Notes: a model not told the origin generated them from the sequence alone. Numbered from the stretch's first letter, positions 1 to 8,977 are shown. The stretch is 64,000 nucleotides of DNA from JBBQXY01 sp038209195 (GCA_038209195.1 JBBQXY010000001.1:33681-97680); one strand, 5' to 3'. Made by a program: numbers and translations.

Positions 1-66
1 GATTTGTTGGGCATATTACGTATTCTTGGCACTCGCAGCATGTATATTGACGATGCCTTACCTTAA
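1..66 (+). CDS. 3' end of an unidentified gene (partial)
   Basis: The first frame is open from base 1 to a TAA at 64-66, giving 21 residues that end in SMYIDDALP. It would be the C-terminus of a gene that starts outside the window and converges on the aminotransferase at 113-1309. The fragment is too short to identify, and an open stretch of 66 bases can arise by chance. No clear terminator hairpin is seen between it and base 113. Confidence 0.3.
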   Translation, partial: DLLGILRILGTRSMYIDDALP

Positions 67-112
67 AAGTTTCCTTGTATATTATACAACGACATAGCTT
101 GATTTCCCTTTC

Positions 113-1309
113 CTACTTCCGATTCTCCAAAATATTGGCAATGGCATCGATGACGATGGCGTTTTCTTCGATAGTATTGTAGAAGTAGGGGGAGACGCGT
201 ACCAGGCCGGGACGATGGTCAACAATAATATTTCGGTCGATCAAGGCGCTGACGATCTCATCGGGACGCTCCAATTCTAGCATTACAATAGCACTGCGGC
301 GTTCTGGCTCTTGGGGCGCAAGCACATTCCAGCCATGCTCACGCGCACGCGCTATCAAGTCATTGGTCAAATAGCGCGTGCGTTCACAAATCGATTCAAC
401 ACTGACCTCCAGAACAATATCAAGACCACCATTGGCGGTATATATCGTGGGTATCGAGGGCGTACCCATTTCAATACGCGTTGCCTCTTTGCGAAATTCA
501 AACTCTTGTGTCTTAAATTGGAACTGCTCACGATGCCCAAACCAGCCACTAACAGTTGGTTCTAATGTTGCGAGTAGCCCCTCACGTATGTAGACGAAAG
601 CCAAACCAGGGCCACCCATTAGCCATTTGAGTGTGCCAGTAACAAGAAAATCAATATCCATCGCGTTGACATTAATCGGAATTTGCCCTGTCCCTTGATA
701 ATCGTCAATGAGTACCAATGCTCCATTCTTGTGCGCTATGTCAGCAACAGCCCGCACATCTTGGATATAGCCACTGGTATAAAAAACGCGCGAGGTAGCG
801 ACCAGGGCCGTTTTAGTATCGACGACGCTTTCAAACAATTCGGGCGGCGTATAAATACGGTCGGGGCTCTGTACGAATTGGCTTTCAATGCCCAAGCGCT
901 GTTTGACCAACCATTGATAAGAAAGAGTGGGGAAATCCATATCAGCCATCACAATTTTGTTACGTTCGCTGTAATCGAGGGCAGTAGCGATGGAACTGAG
1001 AGCGACAGAAACGCTGGGAGCAATGGCTACTTCATGCAGTTGTGCGCCAATCAGACGAGCAAACTTTTGGCGAGCCTTGGCAATCTCGCCCAACCAGATT
1101 TCGTACCACGCATGTGCGCCCCACTCGTTCCACATCTCCTGGAACGTTGCCAACCCCTGCATAGAACGCAGTGAAAGTGCGCCGAGTGAGCAGCTATTCA
1201 TGTACGTTTTACGCTGTAGAATCGGAAACTCTTCCCGATATTTCAGTAACTCTGGATGTTCAACGGCCGCTGGAACTGGATATTGCATGCGGGACTCACT
1301 CATTGCCAT
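113..1309 (-). CDS. class V PLP-dependent aminotransferase / cysteine desulfurase-like protein
   Basis: A 398-residue fold-type I PLP enzyme of the class V (NifS/kynureninase-like) superfamily. The likely Schiff-base lysine is K228 in TGTLKWLMGGPG, and the upstream LIDDYQGTGQIP (about residues 200-211) matches the Asp-x-x-Gln segment that contacts PLP. The C-terminal NifS-type cysteine loop is not recognisable, so it is more likely an isopenicillin-N-epimerase-like or selenocysteine-lyase-like member than a true sulfur donor. The start is supported by GAGGAG eight bases upstream of the ATG at 1307-1309; a second ATG lies two codons in. It is separated from the next gene by about 85 bases. The substrate is not inferable from sequence. 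Confidence 0.85.
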   Translation of the reverse strand: MAMSESRMQYPVPAAVEHPELLKYREEFPILQRKTYMNSCSLGALSLRSMQGLATFQEMWNEWGAHAWYEIWLGEIAKARQKFARLIGAQLHEVAIAPSVSVALSSIATALDYSERNKIVMADMDFPTLSYQWLVKQRLGIESQFVQSPDRIYTPPELFESVVDTKTALVATSRVFYTSGYIQDVRAVADIAHKNGALVLIDDYQGTGQIPINVNAMDIDFLVTGTLKWLMGGPGLAFVYIREGLLATLEPTVSGWFGHREQFQFKTQEFEFRKEATRIEMGTPSIPTIYTANGGLDIVLEVSVESICERTRYLTNDLIARAREHGWNVLAPQEPERRSAIVMLELERPDEIVSALIDRNIIVDHRPGLVRVSPYFYNTIEENAIVIDAIANILENRK

Positions 1310-1395
1310 AGCGAATGCTCCTCAAACAGTAGATTAGTTGGTCATTTGCCTATACGACACCGTGATAACCGACATGTGACATTATACTCTTTATT

Positions 1396-2568
1396 TTACT
1401 GTCTGGTAAGTTGAGAATCTAGTGTTTTGGCTAGCAATATTGCTGCACGCTCAACTTCTTCGCCAGTAGACCAGCGTCCCAGCGTTAGACGCAACGCGCC
1501 GAGCGCACGAGCGCGGGATATGCCCATGGAAGTCAAGACAGCCGAAGGTTCTGTGTTTCCCTCGTGACAGGCCGAGCCAGTAGAACTCGCGATGCCTGGC
1601 GTGGCAGCAAGGACATCTTCACCTATGACGCCCTCTACACTGATATTGAGTGTATTTGGCAAACGTGCGCTAGGATGTCCATTGAGATGGGTCTTGCCAG
1701 GAAAACGCGCCTCAAGTAGTGTTTGCAATTGGTCTCGTAGTTTTTGAATACGTGGGCAACTCTCGGCAAGTTGCGCTTGGGCTAGCACACAAGCCGTCCC
1801 CAGGGCTACCATGTAGGCGATGTTTTCTGTGCCAGCGCGACGCCCACCTTCCTGACCTCCACCATAGATAACTGGCTCAAGCTGAATGCCCGTACGTATA
1901 TATAACGCACCAATGCCTTTGGGCGCATACAACTTATGTCCAGCGAGTGTCAGTAAATCAATGCCGAGCTCATCGACACGAGTTGGTATTTTGCCAACTG
2001 ACTGCGCGGCATCACTATGCAGCAGAACCCCATGGCGATGGGCGATCTCAGCGATTTCTGCTATAGGTTGCAAGGTTCCAGTCTCGTTATTGGCGTGCAT
2101 GATGCTAATCAGTACGGTCTGTGCATTGATCGCCTCCGCGACATCGGCAGGGTTCACGCGACCATAGGTATCAACGGGGAGATAGGTGATGCGAAAGCCG
2201 TGATGGCGTTCAAGGGCGTGGCAGGTATTGAGGACAGCAGGGTGCTCCGTTATCTGCGTGATAATATGATTGCCGCGGTGCTGCAGCGCCAGGGCAACGC
2301 CACGAATGGCGAGGTTGTCGCTTTCAGAACCACCGCCGGTAAAAATGATCGCGGAAGGTTCGCAGCCCAACAATTGTGCGACCTGTGTGCGAGCAGTAGC
2401 CACAGATTGCCGCGTCTCAAGTCCATAACGATGGGTACTTGATGGATTGCCAAAGTGCAACGCGATATAGGGCAACATCGCCTCAACTACCGCTGGGTCG
2501 ACCGGGGTAGTGGCATTGTAGTCGAGGTAGATTGGGCCGTTGTGCAGGCCAGGATGCTGGAAACTCAT
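1396..2568 (-). CDS. cysteine desulfurase (NifS/IscS family)
   Basis: Removes sulfur from L-cysteine as a persulfide for Fe-S cluster or thio-cofactor assembly. From the ATG at 2568 the protein has 390 residues, normal for the family. Visible signatures are the N-terminal YLDYNATTPVDP, H109 in ITEHP, PLP lysine K212 in LAGHKLYAPKG, and catalytic C334 in SSTGSACHEG. The short GSACHEG loop is typical of group I/NifS-type enzymes. The ATG overlaps the TGA of the upstream decarboxylase (TGATG), so the two are probably translationally coupled; an in-frame TTG lies one codon upstream. No IscU or SufU scaffold gene is adjacent, so the recipient of the sulfur is unknown. Confidence 0.93.
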   Translation of the reverse strand: MSFQHPGLHNGPIYLDYNATTPVDPAVVEAMLPYIALHFGNPSSTHRYGLETRQSVATARTQVAQLLGCEPSAIIFTGGGSESDNLAIRGVALALQHRGNHIITQITEHPAVLNTCHALERHHGFRITYLPVDTYGRVNPADVAEAINAQTVLISIMHANNETGTLQPIAEIAEIAHRHGVLLHSDAAQSVGKIPTRVDELGIDLLTLAGHKLYAPKGIGALYIRTGIQLEPVIYGGGQEGGRRAGTENIAYMVALGTACVLAQAQLAESCPRIQKLRDQLQTLLEARFPGKTHLNGHPSARLPNTLNISVEGVIGEDVLAATPGIASSTGSACHEGNTEPSAVLTSMGISRARALGALRLTLGRWSTGEEVERAAILLAKTLDSQLTRQ

Positions 2569-4079
2569 CAATTACTGCTTCCTTTCACAGCGGACAATCC
2601 CTCAACCATGCGCGCTTGTATCTCTTCCCATAAGGCCCGCACATGCGCTTCTGTAGTGCGGAGATTACCGATAGCAATACGGATGGTAAATTTACCATGG
2701 AGTCTGGTATGTGAAAGGAAGAAGTGACCGGCGGCATTGATGTCACTCATAATAGCTTCATTTAACGCTTCTAACTGTGCCTCGTCGTCCATACCTTGTG
2801 GATGGGCGCGAAAACAGACTGTGCCGAAAGGAGTGGGAGCCATGCGTTCAAAGTCGGGGGCTGTATCCACCCACTCTGCAACCAGTTGACCGAGGCGATT
2901 ATGCTCGTGGATGCGAGTAGCCAATCCCTCCTGCCCAAAATAGCGCATAATCATCCATAGCTTGAGCGAACGAAAACGCCTTCCCAGCGATGTGCCATAA
3001 TCCATTAAATTGGGCTCAGAGTCGCCCTTGCCTTCGGTATTGCGCAAATATTCTGGCACGAGGCTGAAGGCAGCTTTGACAACCTCCGGCTTGCGCGTGT
3101 AAAAGACGCTGCAATCAATGGGCGTAAAGAGCCACTTATGTGGGTTTACGATCAAGGAGTCGGCCCGTTCGCACCCTTCTAAGATCCATTGCATGCTAGG
3201 ATCAACGGCTGCCGAGCCACCATAGGCACCATCGACATGGAGCCAGAGTCCATAGCGTTCACAGATGTCGGCAATCTGGAGAACCGGATCAATGCTGGTC
3301 GTGGAGGTAGTACCTACAGTCGCAACCACGGCGAAAGGCAACCAGCCATTAGCCTTGTCTTCCTCAATGGCTCGTTCAAGTTCCATTACGTCCATGCGAA
3401 AATCGCTATCCACTCCGATTTTGCGCAACCCCGCCTGGCCTACGCCTAACACAATACCAGCCTTCTCGACTGAGGAATGTGCTTCTTGCGATGCATAGTA
3501 ACGTAACCGCGGAACTTCGGCCCGACCAGACATACCATCCTGGCGAATATGCAGGTTGGGAATGGCTTCGCGAGCTGCCGCGAGAGCATAGAGTACCCCT
3601 GAAGAAGCGGTATCGTTGATTACGCCGAAGAGGGGTTGAGGCAATCCTAGCATTTGCCGGAGCCAGTCTAACGTCACTTGTTCTAATTCTGTCGCGGCAG
3701 GAGAGGTGCGCCAGAGCATGGCATTGACATTCAAGGCACCAGAGAGCATTTCACCGAGAATGCCGGGGCCAGAAGCGGTGATACCGAAATAGGCCATAAA
3801 GCCAGGGGAATTCCAATGGGTAATGCCAGGTAGCAACAAGTGGTCAAAGTCGGTGAGAATGACCCCCATAGCTTCCGGGTGTTGTGGAGGTTGAGTCGGT
3901 AGAGAGCGACGAATATCGCCCGGCGCGGTTTGCGCCAATACGGGGTAGTCGCCCACCTCTGCTAAATAGTCGGCGATCCAATCCACCACTTGATGTCCAT
4001 ACTGCCGAAATGCCTGTGGCTCCATATCGCTCGTGGCGTTTGGCTGCTGCGCTGCATCGAATTTGCTGGCTTCGTTCAT
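2568..4079 (-). CDS. PLP-dependent group II decarboxylase (aromatic-L-amino-acid decarboxylase type)
   Basis: A 503-residue decarboxylase related to aromatic-amino-acid and tyrosine decarboxylases, expected to convert an amino acid to its amine plus CO2. The N-terminus FRQYGHQVVDWIADYL is characteristic of the family. HVDGAYGGSAA carries the Asp that pairs with PLP, and IVNPHKWLFTPIDCS carries the PLP lysine. The frame is open 51 codons further upstream, but that stretch runs through the terminator of the preceding glutaredoxin gene. The ATG at 4077-4079 has GAGGAG just upstream and opens the conserved N-terminus, so it is preferred. Its stop overlaps the cysteine desulfurase start. Substrate is not assignable: tryptophan, tyrosine, DOPA or phenylalanine are all possible. 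Confidence 0.9.
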   Translation of the reverse strand: MNEASKFDAAQQPNATSDMEPQAFRQYGHQVVDWIADYLAEVGDYPVLAQTAPGDIRRSLPTQPPQHPEAMGVILTDFDHLLLPGITHWNSPGFMAYFGITASGPGILGEMLSGALNVNAMLWRTSPAATELEQVTLDWLRQMLGLPQPLFGVINDTASSGVLYALAAAREAIPNLHIRQDGMSGRAEVPRLRYYASQEAHSSVEKAGIVLGVGQAGLRKIGVDSDFRMDVMELERAIEEDKANGWLPFAVVATVGTTSTTSIDPVLQIADICERYGLWLHVDGAYGGSAAVDPSMQWILEGCERADSLIVNPHKWLFTPIDCSVFYTRKPEVVKAAFSLVPEYLRNTEGKGDSEPNLMDYGTSLGRRFRSLKLWMIMRYFGQEGLATRIHEHNRLGQLVAEWVDTAPDFERMAPTPFGTVCFRAHPQGMDDEAQLEALNEAIMSDINAAGHFFLSHTRLHGKFTIRIAIGNLRTTEAHVRALWEEIQARMVEGLSAVKGSSN

Positions 4080-4103
4080 AAGCTCCTCACAAGTAAAATA
4101 GGA

Positions 4104-4135
4104 AGAAAAATGCCCCCATCGAGAAGATGGGAGCA
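4104..4135 (-). terminator. rho-independent terminator after the glutaredoxin gene
   Basis: A ten-base-pair stem (4111-4120 with 4126-4135, one G-U pair when read on the minus strand) closes a five-base loop and is followed on the minus strand by a T-rich run (4104-4110). It lies about 40 bases past the glutaredoxin stop and about 25 bases before the decarboxylase ATG. It could end glutaredoxin transcription or act as an attenuator for the decarboxylase gene. Confidence 0.75.
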
Positions 4136-4173
4136 TAAGACCTTTAGCGGAGAAAGCATCTTCTTTCCTGCTA

Positions 4174-4446
4174 TTATAGCGCGAATTTTTGTGTAAGTTC
4201 GCGTGGGCTTGGCTCAACCAATACCGAACCATCGGGGAACACGATAGTTGGCACTCTTTGCATGCCTTTGTTCACGCGCACCACATATTCGGCGGCGCGG
4301 GCGTCCTCTTCAATGTTGATATATTCATAGGGTACGCCATGCGAATCGAACCAACGTTTCGCCATACGACAATCGCCGCACCAGGTGGTAGCATAGATTT
4401 TGATTGTTTCTTGCTTGGTTATAGGTTGCGAAATTGAATCCTGCAC
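4174..4446 (-). CDS. glutaredoxin-like thiol-disulfide oxidoreductase (CGDC type)
   Basis: A 90-residue single thioredoxin-fold protein of the mycoredoxin/glutaredoxin-like class. The active site is YATTWCGDCRMAKRWF (about residues 18-33), with the cis-proline segment VPTIVFPDGSVLVEP near 65-79. CxxC with Gly-Asp between the cysteines and a short length fit actinobacterial and Chloroflexota mycoredoxin-type proteins more than classical CPYC glutaredoxins. The start codon is GTG at 4444-4446, with AAGGAG seven to eight bases upstream. A strong terminator follows it, so it is probably a monocistronic redox gene. Confidence 0.9.
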   Translation of the reverse strand: MQDSISQPITKQETIKIYATTWCGDCRMAKRWFDSHGVPYEYINIEEDARAAEYVVRVNKGMQRVPTIVFPDGSVLVEPSPRELTQKFAL

Positions 4447-4556
4447 AGAAAGCTCCTTAAAATGCTGATTAAGATATGGGTTAGTATGTCTATCTATTGC
4501 AACACTCGTTGCGTGCAGGATATTCCCGCCTGATTGGTAGTAGGGTTATTGGTGCC

Positions 4557-5804
4557 TCAGCTTTCAGCCGTTTGCAAGGCTGGTTTATTGGCACGGTCTA
4601 TGAGTATGTCGAGGAATTTCTTGCCACCGGTTGCGATGAGTCCAGGGTTGCGTGCCAGGATACCCATAATCAGGCCCGCGTTAAAGTCGCCTCGTAGCGC
4701 TTGTGCCATCTGCGCGGGTGTGAGACGTTTCATCAGGTCAAGCGCGTTATCCCACTGCTCATCGCTGTAATTCGTAATGCGCTTGTTAATCATATAGGAG
4801 ATGTCCATGTCGCGTCCAAAGCGGAGACGCCAACGCTTGTCAAAACGTTCCAGGAACGCGGCAGAGGTGTTCCCAGCCTTCACGGCTTCCGCAGCCACTG
4901 TTCCCGCCATTTGGCCCGAGTAGATGGCAAAACGGATGCCCTCTCCCACCAGCGTCGAACCGTGACCGCCAGCGTCGCCGGCCAACAAGAGGCCATCGCG
5001 AGAAAAGCGCGCTAGTGGTCCCTCGGAAGGAAAGAGACCTGTATGATATTCAATCGGACTGGCGTCTTTGAATTTATCCGTTAACAGTGGCAGGTCACGA
5101 ATTATGCTGTCTAGATAGGTACGTGCATCGTCATCGCAATCTGGGTGCAGCACACCAACGCCTAGACGAACACGCCCATTGCCACGTGGAAAGGCCCAAG
5201 CATAGCCACGAGGAGCAAACTGGCTACCCATAATCAGGTAGAGCTCGTCTTGCGGATAGTTGGGGGCGTACATATCGTATTCCGCGCCGTACCCGTAGCG
5301 ATGAAAGGCTTGGCCCATCTCTGTGCGTACGCCGACATGACGTGAAAAGCCACTGGCGTCAATGGTAACATCTGCTCGAATGGGAGCGCGCTCGTTGACA
5401 TGATTCTTGACGGTGACGCCACGGACGTGCCCGTCTTCGAGCAATGTCTGCTCGACAGTGTGGTTGACACGCAATGTTGCCCCTGCCGCCACAGCCCGAC
5501 CAGCGAGGTGTTGATAGAGTCCGCGCACATCGACCACACAGGCCACGGCGGGATTGTAATGGAGGGGAACCTCGCGATGGGGAGATACAAAGTAGACAGT
5601 ATTGATAGGATGATAGAGATGGGATGGGATATGCAGTGCTTGCATATCACTGACCCAACTTCCACCGCTGGTATGAATTGGATAGCCAATTTCGTGCTGG
5701 CGTTCCACTATCAACGTTCGTACACCAAGTTTGGCGGCCGCTTCAGCGGCTGCCAGGCCAGCAGGCCCACCACCAACGATTAAGACATTCCATTGTTTTG
5801 ACAT
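4557..5804 (-). CDS. geranylgeranyl reductase family FAD-dependent oxidoreductase
   Basis: A 415-residue flavoprotein. The N-terminal dinucleotide-binding motif is VLIVGGGPAGLAAAEAAAKLG (about residues 7-27), followed by the Glu that binds the adenosine ribose in IVERQHEIG. The second FAD motif LLLAGDAGGHGSTLVGEGIRFA lies near residues 270-290, as in geranylgeranyl reductases and digeranylgeranylglycerophospholipid reductases. Members saturate isoprenoid double bonds in chlorophyll, archaeal lipids or quinones. The next gene downstream is CrtA-like, which supports an isoprenoid or carotenoid role; the substrate itself is inference. AAGAAGG precedes the ATG at 5804 by six bases. Confidence 0.88.
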   Translation of the reverse strand: MSKQWNVLIVGGGPAGLAAAEAAAKLGVRTLIVERQHEIGYPIHTSGGSWVSDMQALHIPSHLYHPINTVYFVSPHREVPLHYNPAVACVVDVRGLYQHLAGRAVAAGATLRVNHTVEQTLLEDGHVRGVTVKNHVNERAPIRADVTIDASGFSRHVGVRTEMGQAFHRYGYGAEYDMYAPNYPQDELYLIMGSQFAPRGYAWAFPRGNGRVRLGVGVLHPDCDDDARTYLDSIIRDLPLLTDKFKDASPIEYHTGLFPSEGPLARFSRDGLLLAGDAGGHGSTLVGEGIRFAIYSGQMAGTVAAEAVKAGNTSAAFLERFDKRWRLRFGRDMDISYMINKRITNYSDEQWDNALDLMKRLTPAQMAQALRGDFNAGLIMGILARNPGLIATGGKKFLDILIDRANKPALQTAES

Positions 5805-5941
5805 GTATTACCTTCTTGAAAAAGACCTATCCAAAGAGTATTGCAAAGAGCAATCCTTGCGGTCGCGCACAATTTCATTCTTGTTAGTTGGATTATAGTG
5901 TATGCAGGTTCGTCATGTCTAGCTCAAGGGCCAAGGATAGT

Positions 5942-6664
5942 TCATTGAGCGTGGGATAGTGGATTGATGCCGTCCCATGTTCCCCAAGAGGCGATGGGGC
6001 GAAAGCGCGCAAAAAGTTCCTCGCGATACCAGCCTTCACGACGGGTACGTTTGATAACTTCGACATGGGGACTAGGCCCATAGGCAAAGGTCGTGATGGC
6101 GGGCAGGGTGTGCCAGAGGCTTATAGTTGCCTGATAAATAAGGGGGGCCTCGCCAACGCCAACCGAGTTTATAAGTTCGGGTTGTTGCAGGAGGTGCGCT
6201 GAAATGGCGGGTACGGCTTTAAGGAAGGACGATACGCTAGTAGGATGAAGGGTGGCACGAGTTAAAATTACCCATGGGCCTGGGTCGGGTGGAGGGGCAG
6301 GTACCATTCCTCTAAAAGGGTCGCGCCTGCCCCATTGACCGTGCCAACGCACAGGACGCATATGAACGCACCATGCCTCGTCCGCCCGCAAGTGGATGCG
6401 CCGCATGATGCTGGATGTCTGTTCAAATTGTAGCAAGGCGGTGTATGAGTCCCATACGGTGAAAAGCCCAAAGCGTTGCAGGTCTGCATGAGGGTCAAAT
6501 ACGCGCCCCTTGCCAACTCCTAGCAAGCGGAAAAAGCGCAAACCAGGGGTAAAGGTAAGCGGCAAACGATCTAACCCTAAATGGGCCATCGCCTGTAAGC
6601 TTGCCTGTTTCGGAAAATGGGCCAGGACGAAGGCTACTATTGGTTCGCTATCTGCCGCTTGCAT
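5942..6664 (-). CDS. spheroidene monooxygenase (CrtA)-like protein
   Basis: A 240-residue protein with the CrtA family pattern: FFRLLGVGKGRVFDPHADLQ near the N-terminus, RFGLFTVWDSYTALLQFE, and ILTRATLHPTSVSSF, GEAPLIYQATISLWHT, TTFAYGPSPHVEVIKRTR and WYREELFARFRP in the second half. CrtA inserts a keto group at C-2 of acyclic carotenoids in phototrophic proteobacteria using a haem cofactor; homologues in heterotrophs often have no known substrate. No other carotenoid genes (crtB, crtI) lie in the window. AAAGGAAG precedes the ATG at 6664 by five bases. The neighbouring geranylgeranyl reductase-like gene fits isoprenoid chemistry. Confidence 0.8.
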   Translation of the reverse strand: MQAADSEPIVAFVLAHFPKQASLQAMAHLGLDRLPLTFTPGLRFFRLLGVGKGRVFDPHADLQRFGLFTVWDSYTALLQFEQTSSIMRRIHLRADEAWCVHMRPVRWHGQWGRRDPFRGMVPAPPPDPGPWVILTRATLHPTSVSSFLKAVPAISAHLLQQPELINSVGVGEAPLIYQATISLWHTLPAITTFAYGPSPHVEVIKRTRREGWYREELFARFRPIASWGTWDGINPLSHAQ

Positions 6665-6689
6665 GCACTTCCTTTACCACATCAAGTGG

Positions 6690-7682
6690 TTAGCTGCTAC
6701 GATGTTCAGGGTTCATTAACGCCAGCACAGCAGTTTCATCCGTGCTTTGCGGTTTATAGTTGTCGGGAGCCTGATTATCAATCTGCCAAACCCAGCCCTT
6801 GCGTATGATATATCTCCAGTCCAAGTTAGTGGAGTTGTTGATATCGGCGGGTGTCGTTGTTTTGAGTAAATCCAATACGGCATCGGGTACTGGGGCTGCA
6901 ATATCCAAGCGGCCCGCTTGTACCTGTTGCACATAGTTCGCGATAATACCTTCTGGATCGGGATGGTAAATAACGCGGTGGAGATTACTAAGATTGCTGA
7001 TCGCGCTATCATAGTAGGCAGGTACCGCGAGATCATTGATGATACGCATACGTAAAGCAGCAAAGAAGCTGTACTGCACCAATCCGCTACAAATGAATCG
7101 GAGGACTGACTCGTCCTTCTGCTTAAAGTAATTGGCAAGGTTGCCAGCTAGCTCGGAGACCAAGGGAATAGCATAGTGCTTGGTGACACGTTCAATATAA
7201 AGCGCGGTTAACTCATCTACTGTATTGTGATTGTATAACTGGTTAATCTGGTCCAATGCCAGGCCACGTATATGACGCAGAAAGCCAATGCCCTTTACAT
7301 CCTCTGGATCTTCTGCGTTTCTTTTCGCAGTATCGCGCGCCGTCTCGGCGTACCAGTCTACATTGAGGCGTCGAATACCGACGGTAAACTGCTCCGGTGG
7401 TATGACTTCATCGCGCCAGCTCGCGACACGTACCCCTGTCGTCATCGCTTCCACGAGGAAGGTATTATCGAACCCTTGTGGCGGATCGCTGAGCAGGTAG
7501 AGCAAGGCTGAATGGCTCCAGGTACTGTTGGTTGCAAAGCGAATGAGTCTGCTGAAAATCTCAGTGGGGTTCAGATTGGCGCGCAAAACTACATCGGAAA
7601 CACGTAAATGAGGTCCCTCATCGTTTTGTTGTAGAAAATAGGCTATTGGGTCATTGGATAAATGAATTGCACGATAGGCCAT
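6690..7682 (-). CDS. permuted NlpC/P60-like (YiiX-type papain fold) protein, paralogue A
   Basis: A 330-residue protein with no assigned name. The order His, Glu, Cys fits circularly permuted NlpC/P60 or YiiX-type papain-fold proteins: H57 in TWSHSALLYLLSD, E78 in NTFLVEAMTTGVRVASW, and C198 in RFICSGLVQYSFF. Such folds act on peptides, amides or acyl chains. No signal peptide is seen, so a cytoplasmic role is likely. The 330 residues exceed a minimal catalytic domain; the C-terminal part ends in a beta-rich segment that includes YIIRKGWVWQI. The start MAYRA at 7680-7682 has AAAGGATG upstream and matches the start of its paralogue. The catalytic assignment is an inference from motif order. 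Confidence 0.7.
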   Translation of the reverse strand: MAYRAIHLSNDPIAYFLQQNDEGPHLRVSDVVLRANLNPTEIFSRLIRFATNSTWSHSALLYLLSDPPQGFDNTFLVEAMTTGVRVASWRDEVIPPEQFTVGIRRLNVDWYAETARDTAKRNAEDPEDVKGIGFLRHIRGLALDQINQLYNHNTVDELTALYIERVTKHYAIPLVSELAGNLANYFKQKDESVLRFICSGLVQYSFFAALRMRIINDLAVPAYYDSAISNLSNLHRVIYHPDPEGIIANYVQQVQAGRLDIAAPVPDAVLDLLKTTTPADINNSTNLDWRYIIRKGWVWQIDNQAPDNYKPQSTDETAVLALMNPEHRSS

Positions 7683-7821
7683 AGTCCACATCCTTTCATA
7701 TTTATTGCAACAAATACCACAACAGTATCTACCACTCACCTATAATTTGCAAGTGGGAAATAGGTGTTTTTTGTTGCGCTGCGCTTGCCTAAACTGCTCG
7801 TGGAGTTGAGTTGAGGCAGAG

Positions 7822-8829
7822 CTAGTTATGTTCAGGTTGCACCATTTCTAAGACAATCAACTCATCTTTACTTTCTGGCTCATAGCCCTCGGTAGCGTCT
7901 TCAACTTTCCAGACAACGCCCTCGCGTATGACATAGTACCAGGCCAGGTTATCGCTATTATTGAAGTCAGCAGGAGTAGCGGTTTTGAGCAGGTCAAGGA
8001 CATCGTCTGGCACATCGTCGGCAATGTTAAGTTTGCCCGATTTGATCGCTTGCAGATAGGTGTCGATGACGCCATCGGGGTCTTCGCGGAAAATGACACG
8101 ATGGAGGTTGTTTAGATTACTCAATGCCGCCTCGCAATTTTCGGGAATAGCAAGGTCATTGATAATACGCATACGCAGAGCCCAGAAAAAGCTGTACTGC
8201 ACGAGGCCACTACAGACGAAGCGAGCAATGTTTGTTTTTGAACTGGAGGATTCATCCCATTTCTTAAAGAGATTGGCGACCGCATCAGCCGCCTCCGCTA
8301 CCTGAGGAACAGTGGGAATATGCCGTCGGGCCACGCGCTCGATATACAATGATGCCAGCTCAAATACTGTTTTGTGATCGAATAAGCCATTAAACTGATC
8401 CATCGCAATGCCGCGCACATGGCGTAAATAGTCAATAGCGTAGGTGTCTTCTGGGTCACGCTTATCATGCTTGGAGACCTCATACGGTGTCTCTACATAC
8501 CAATCCAGCTTCGGTCGTTTAATGCCAACGGTAAACTGGTGAAAAGGTACAACTTCATTACGCCAACTAGTGATATGGATACCCTTGGTTAGCGCCTCAA
8601 TCAAAAAGGTATTATCATAGCCTTTGGCATGGTCACTAATCAGATAGAGGAGAGCAGAATGGCTCCACTTACTATTCGTAGCCAGGCGGATGAGATGAGC
8701 AAAGACTTCTTTTGGGCTTTTGTTTTCACGTAGTACTATATCAGCAACACGTAGATAGGACGCTTTGTCGTTATTATTGAGAAAGTATTCAAGTGGGTCT
8801 TGGGAAACACAGGTGGCTCGATAAGCCAT
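7822..8829 (-). CDS. permuted NlpC/P60-like (YiiX-type papain fold) protein, paralogue B
   Basis: A 335-residue paralogue of the gene just downstream, alignable nearly end to end. Both start MAYRA and share RVADIVLRE/RVSDVVLRA, NSxWSHSALLYL (H57), NTFLxEA (E78), FxVGIxR, DPEDxxxIxxLRHxRG and the CSGLVQYSFF block (C206 here). An insertion of about five residues before the cysteine block (ESSSSKTN region) is the main length difference. The start is fixed by AAGGAG eight bases before the ATG at 8827-8829; a GTG three codons upstream is less likely. The two genes run in the same direction with about 140 bases between them and are probably a recent tandem duplication with retained catalytic residues. 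Confidence 0.7.
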   Translation of the reverse strand: MAYRATCVSQDPLEYFLNNNDKASYLRVADIVLRENKSPKEVFAHLIRLATNSKWSHSALLYLISDHAKGYDNTFLIEALTKGIHITSWRNEVVPFHQFTVGIKRPKLDWYVETPYEVSKHDKRDPEDTYAIDYLRHVRGIAMDQFNGLFDHKTVFELASLYIERVARRHIPTVPQVAEAADAVANLFKKWDESSSSKTNIARFVCSGLVQYSFFWALRMRIINDLAIPENCEAALSNLNNLHRVIFREDPDGVIDTYLQAIKSGKLNIADDVPDDVLDLLKTATPADFNNSDNLAWYYVIREGVVWKVEDATEGYEPESKDELIVLEMVQPEHN

Positions 8830-8948
8830 AGAGTACACTCCTTAAAATACGATGATTACAATTTCATTTTGGACTATGCATTTGGATTATGCATCTTTTA
8901 AGGTCAGCAGTGCAAGCTGAGCTACTCGTGTATCTCTTGTCTTTTTCT

Positions 8949-8977
8949 TTGACATTAGGCGTATTTTATGCTATAAT
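8949..8977 (+). promoter_or_regulatory. perfect consensus sigma-70-type promoter
   Basis: TTGACA at 8949-8954 and TATAAT at 8972-8977 are separated by exactly 17 bases. Both hexamers match the consensus fully. The predicted start near 8984 leaves a leader of about 120 bases before the helix-hairpin-helix gene at 9105. It also faces away from the paralogue pair at 6690-8829, whose 5' end lies 120 bases to the left. Confidence 0.8.

Noticed and set aside
683..1174. A 163-codon plus-strand frame inside the first aminotransferase gene
   Set aside because: It is antisense to a gene with clear class V PLP motifs, lacks family features, and has no ribosome binding site.
4080..4232. A 51-residue N-terminal extension of the decarboxylase
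   Set aside because: It would read through the terminator hairpin of the preceding gene and is not family-like; the ATG at 4079 has a strong ribosome binding site.
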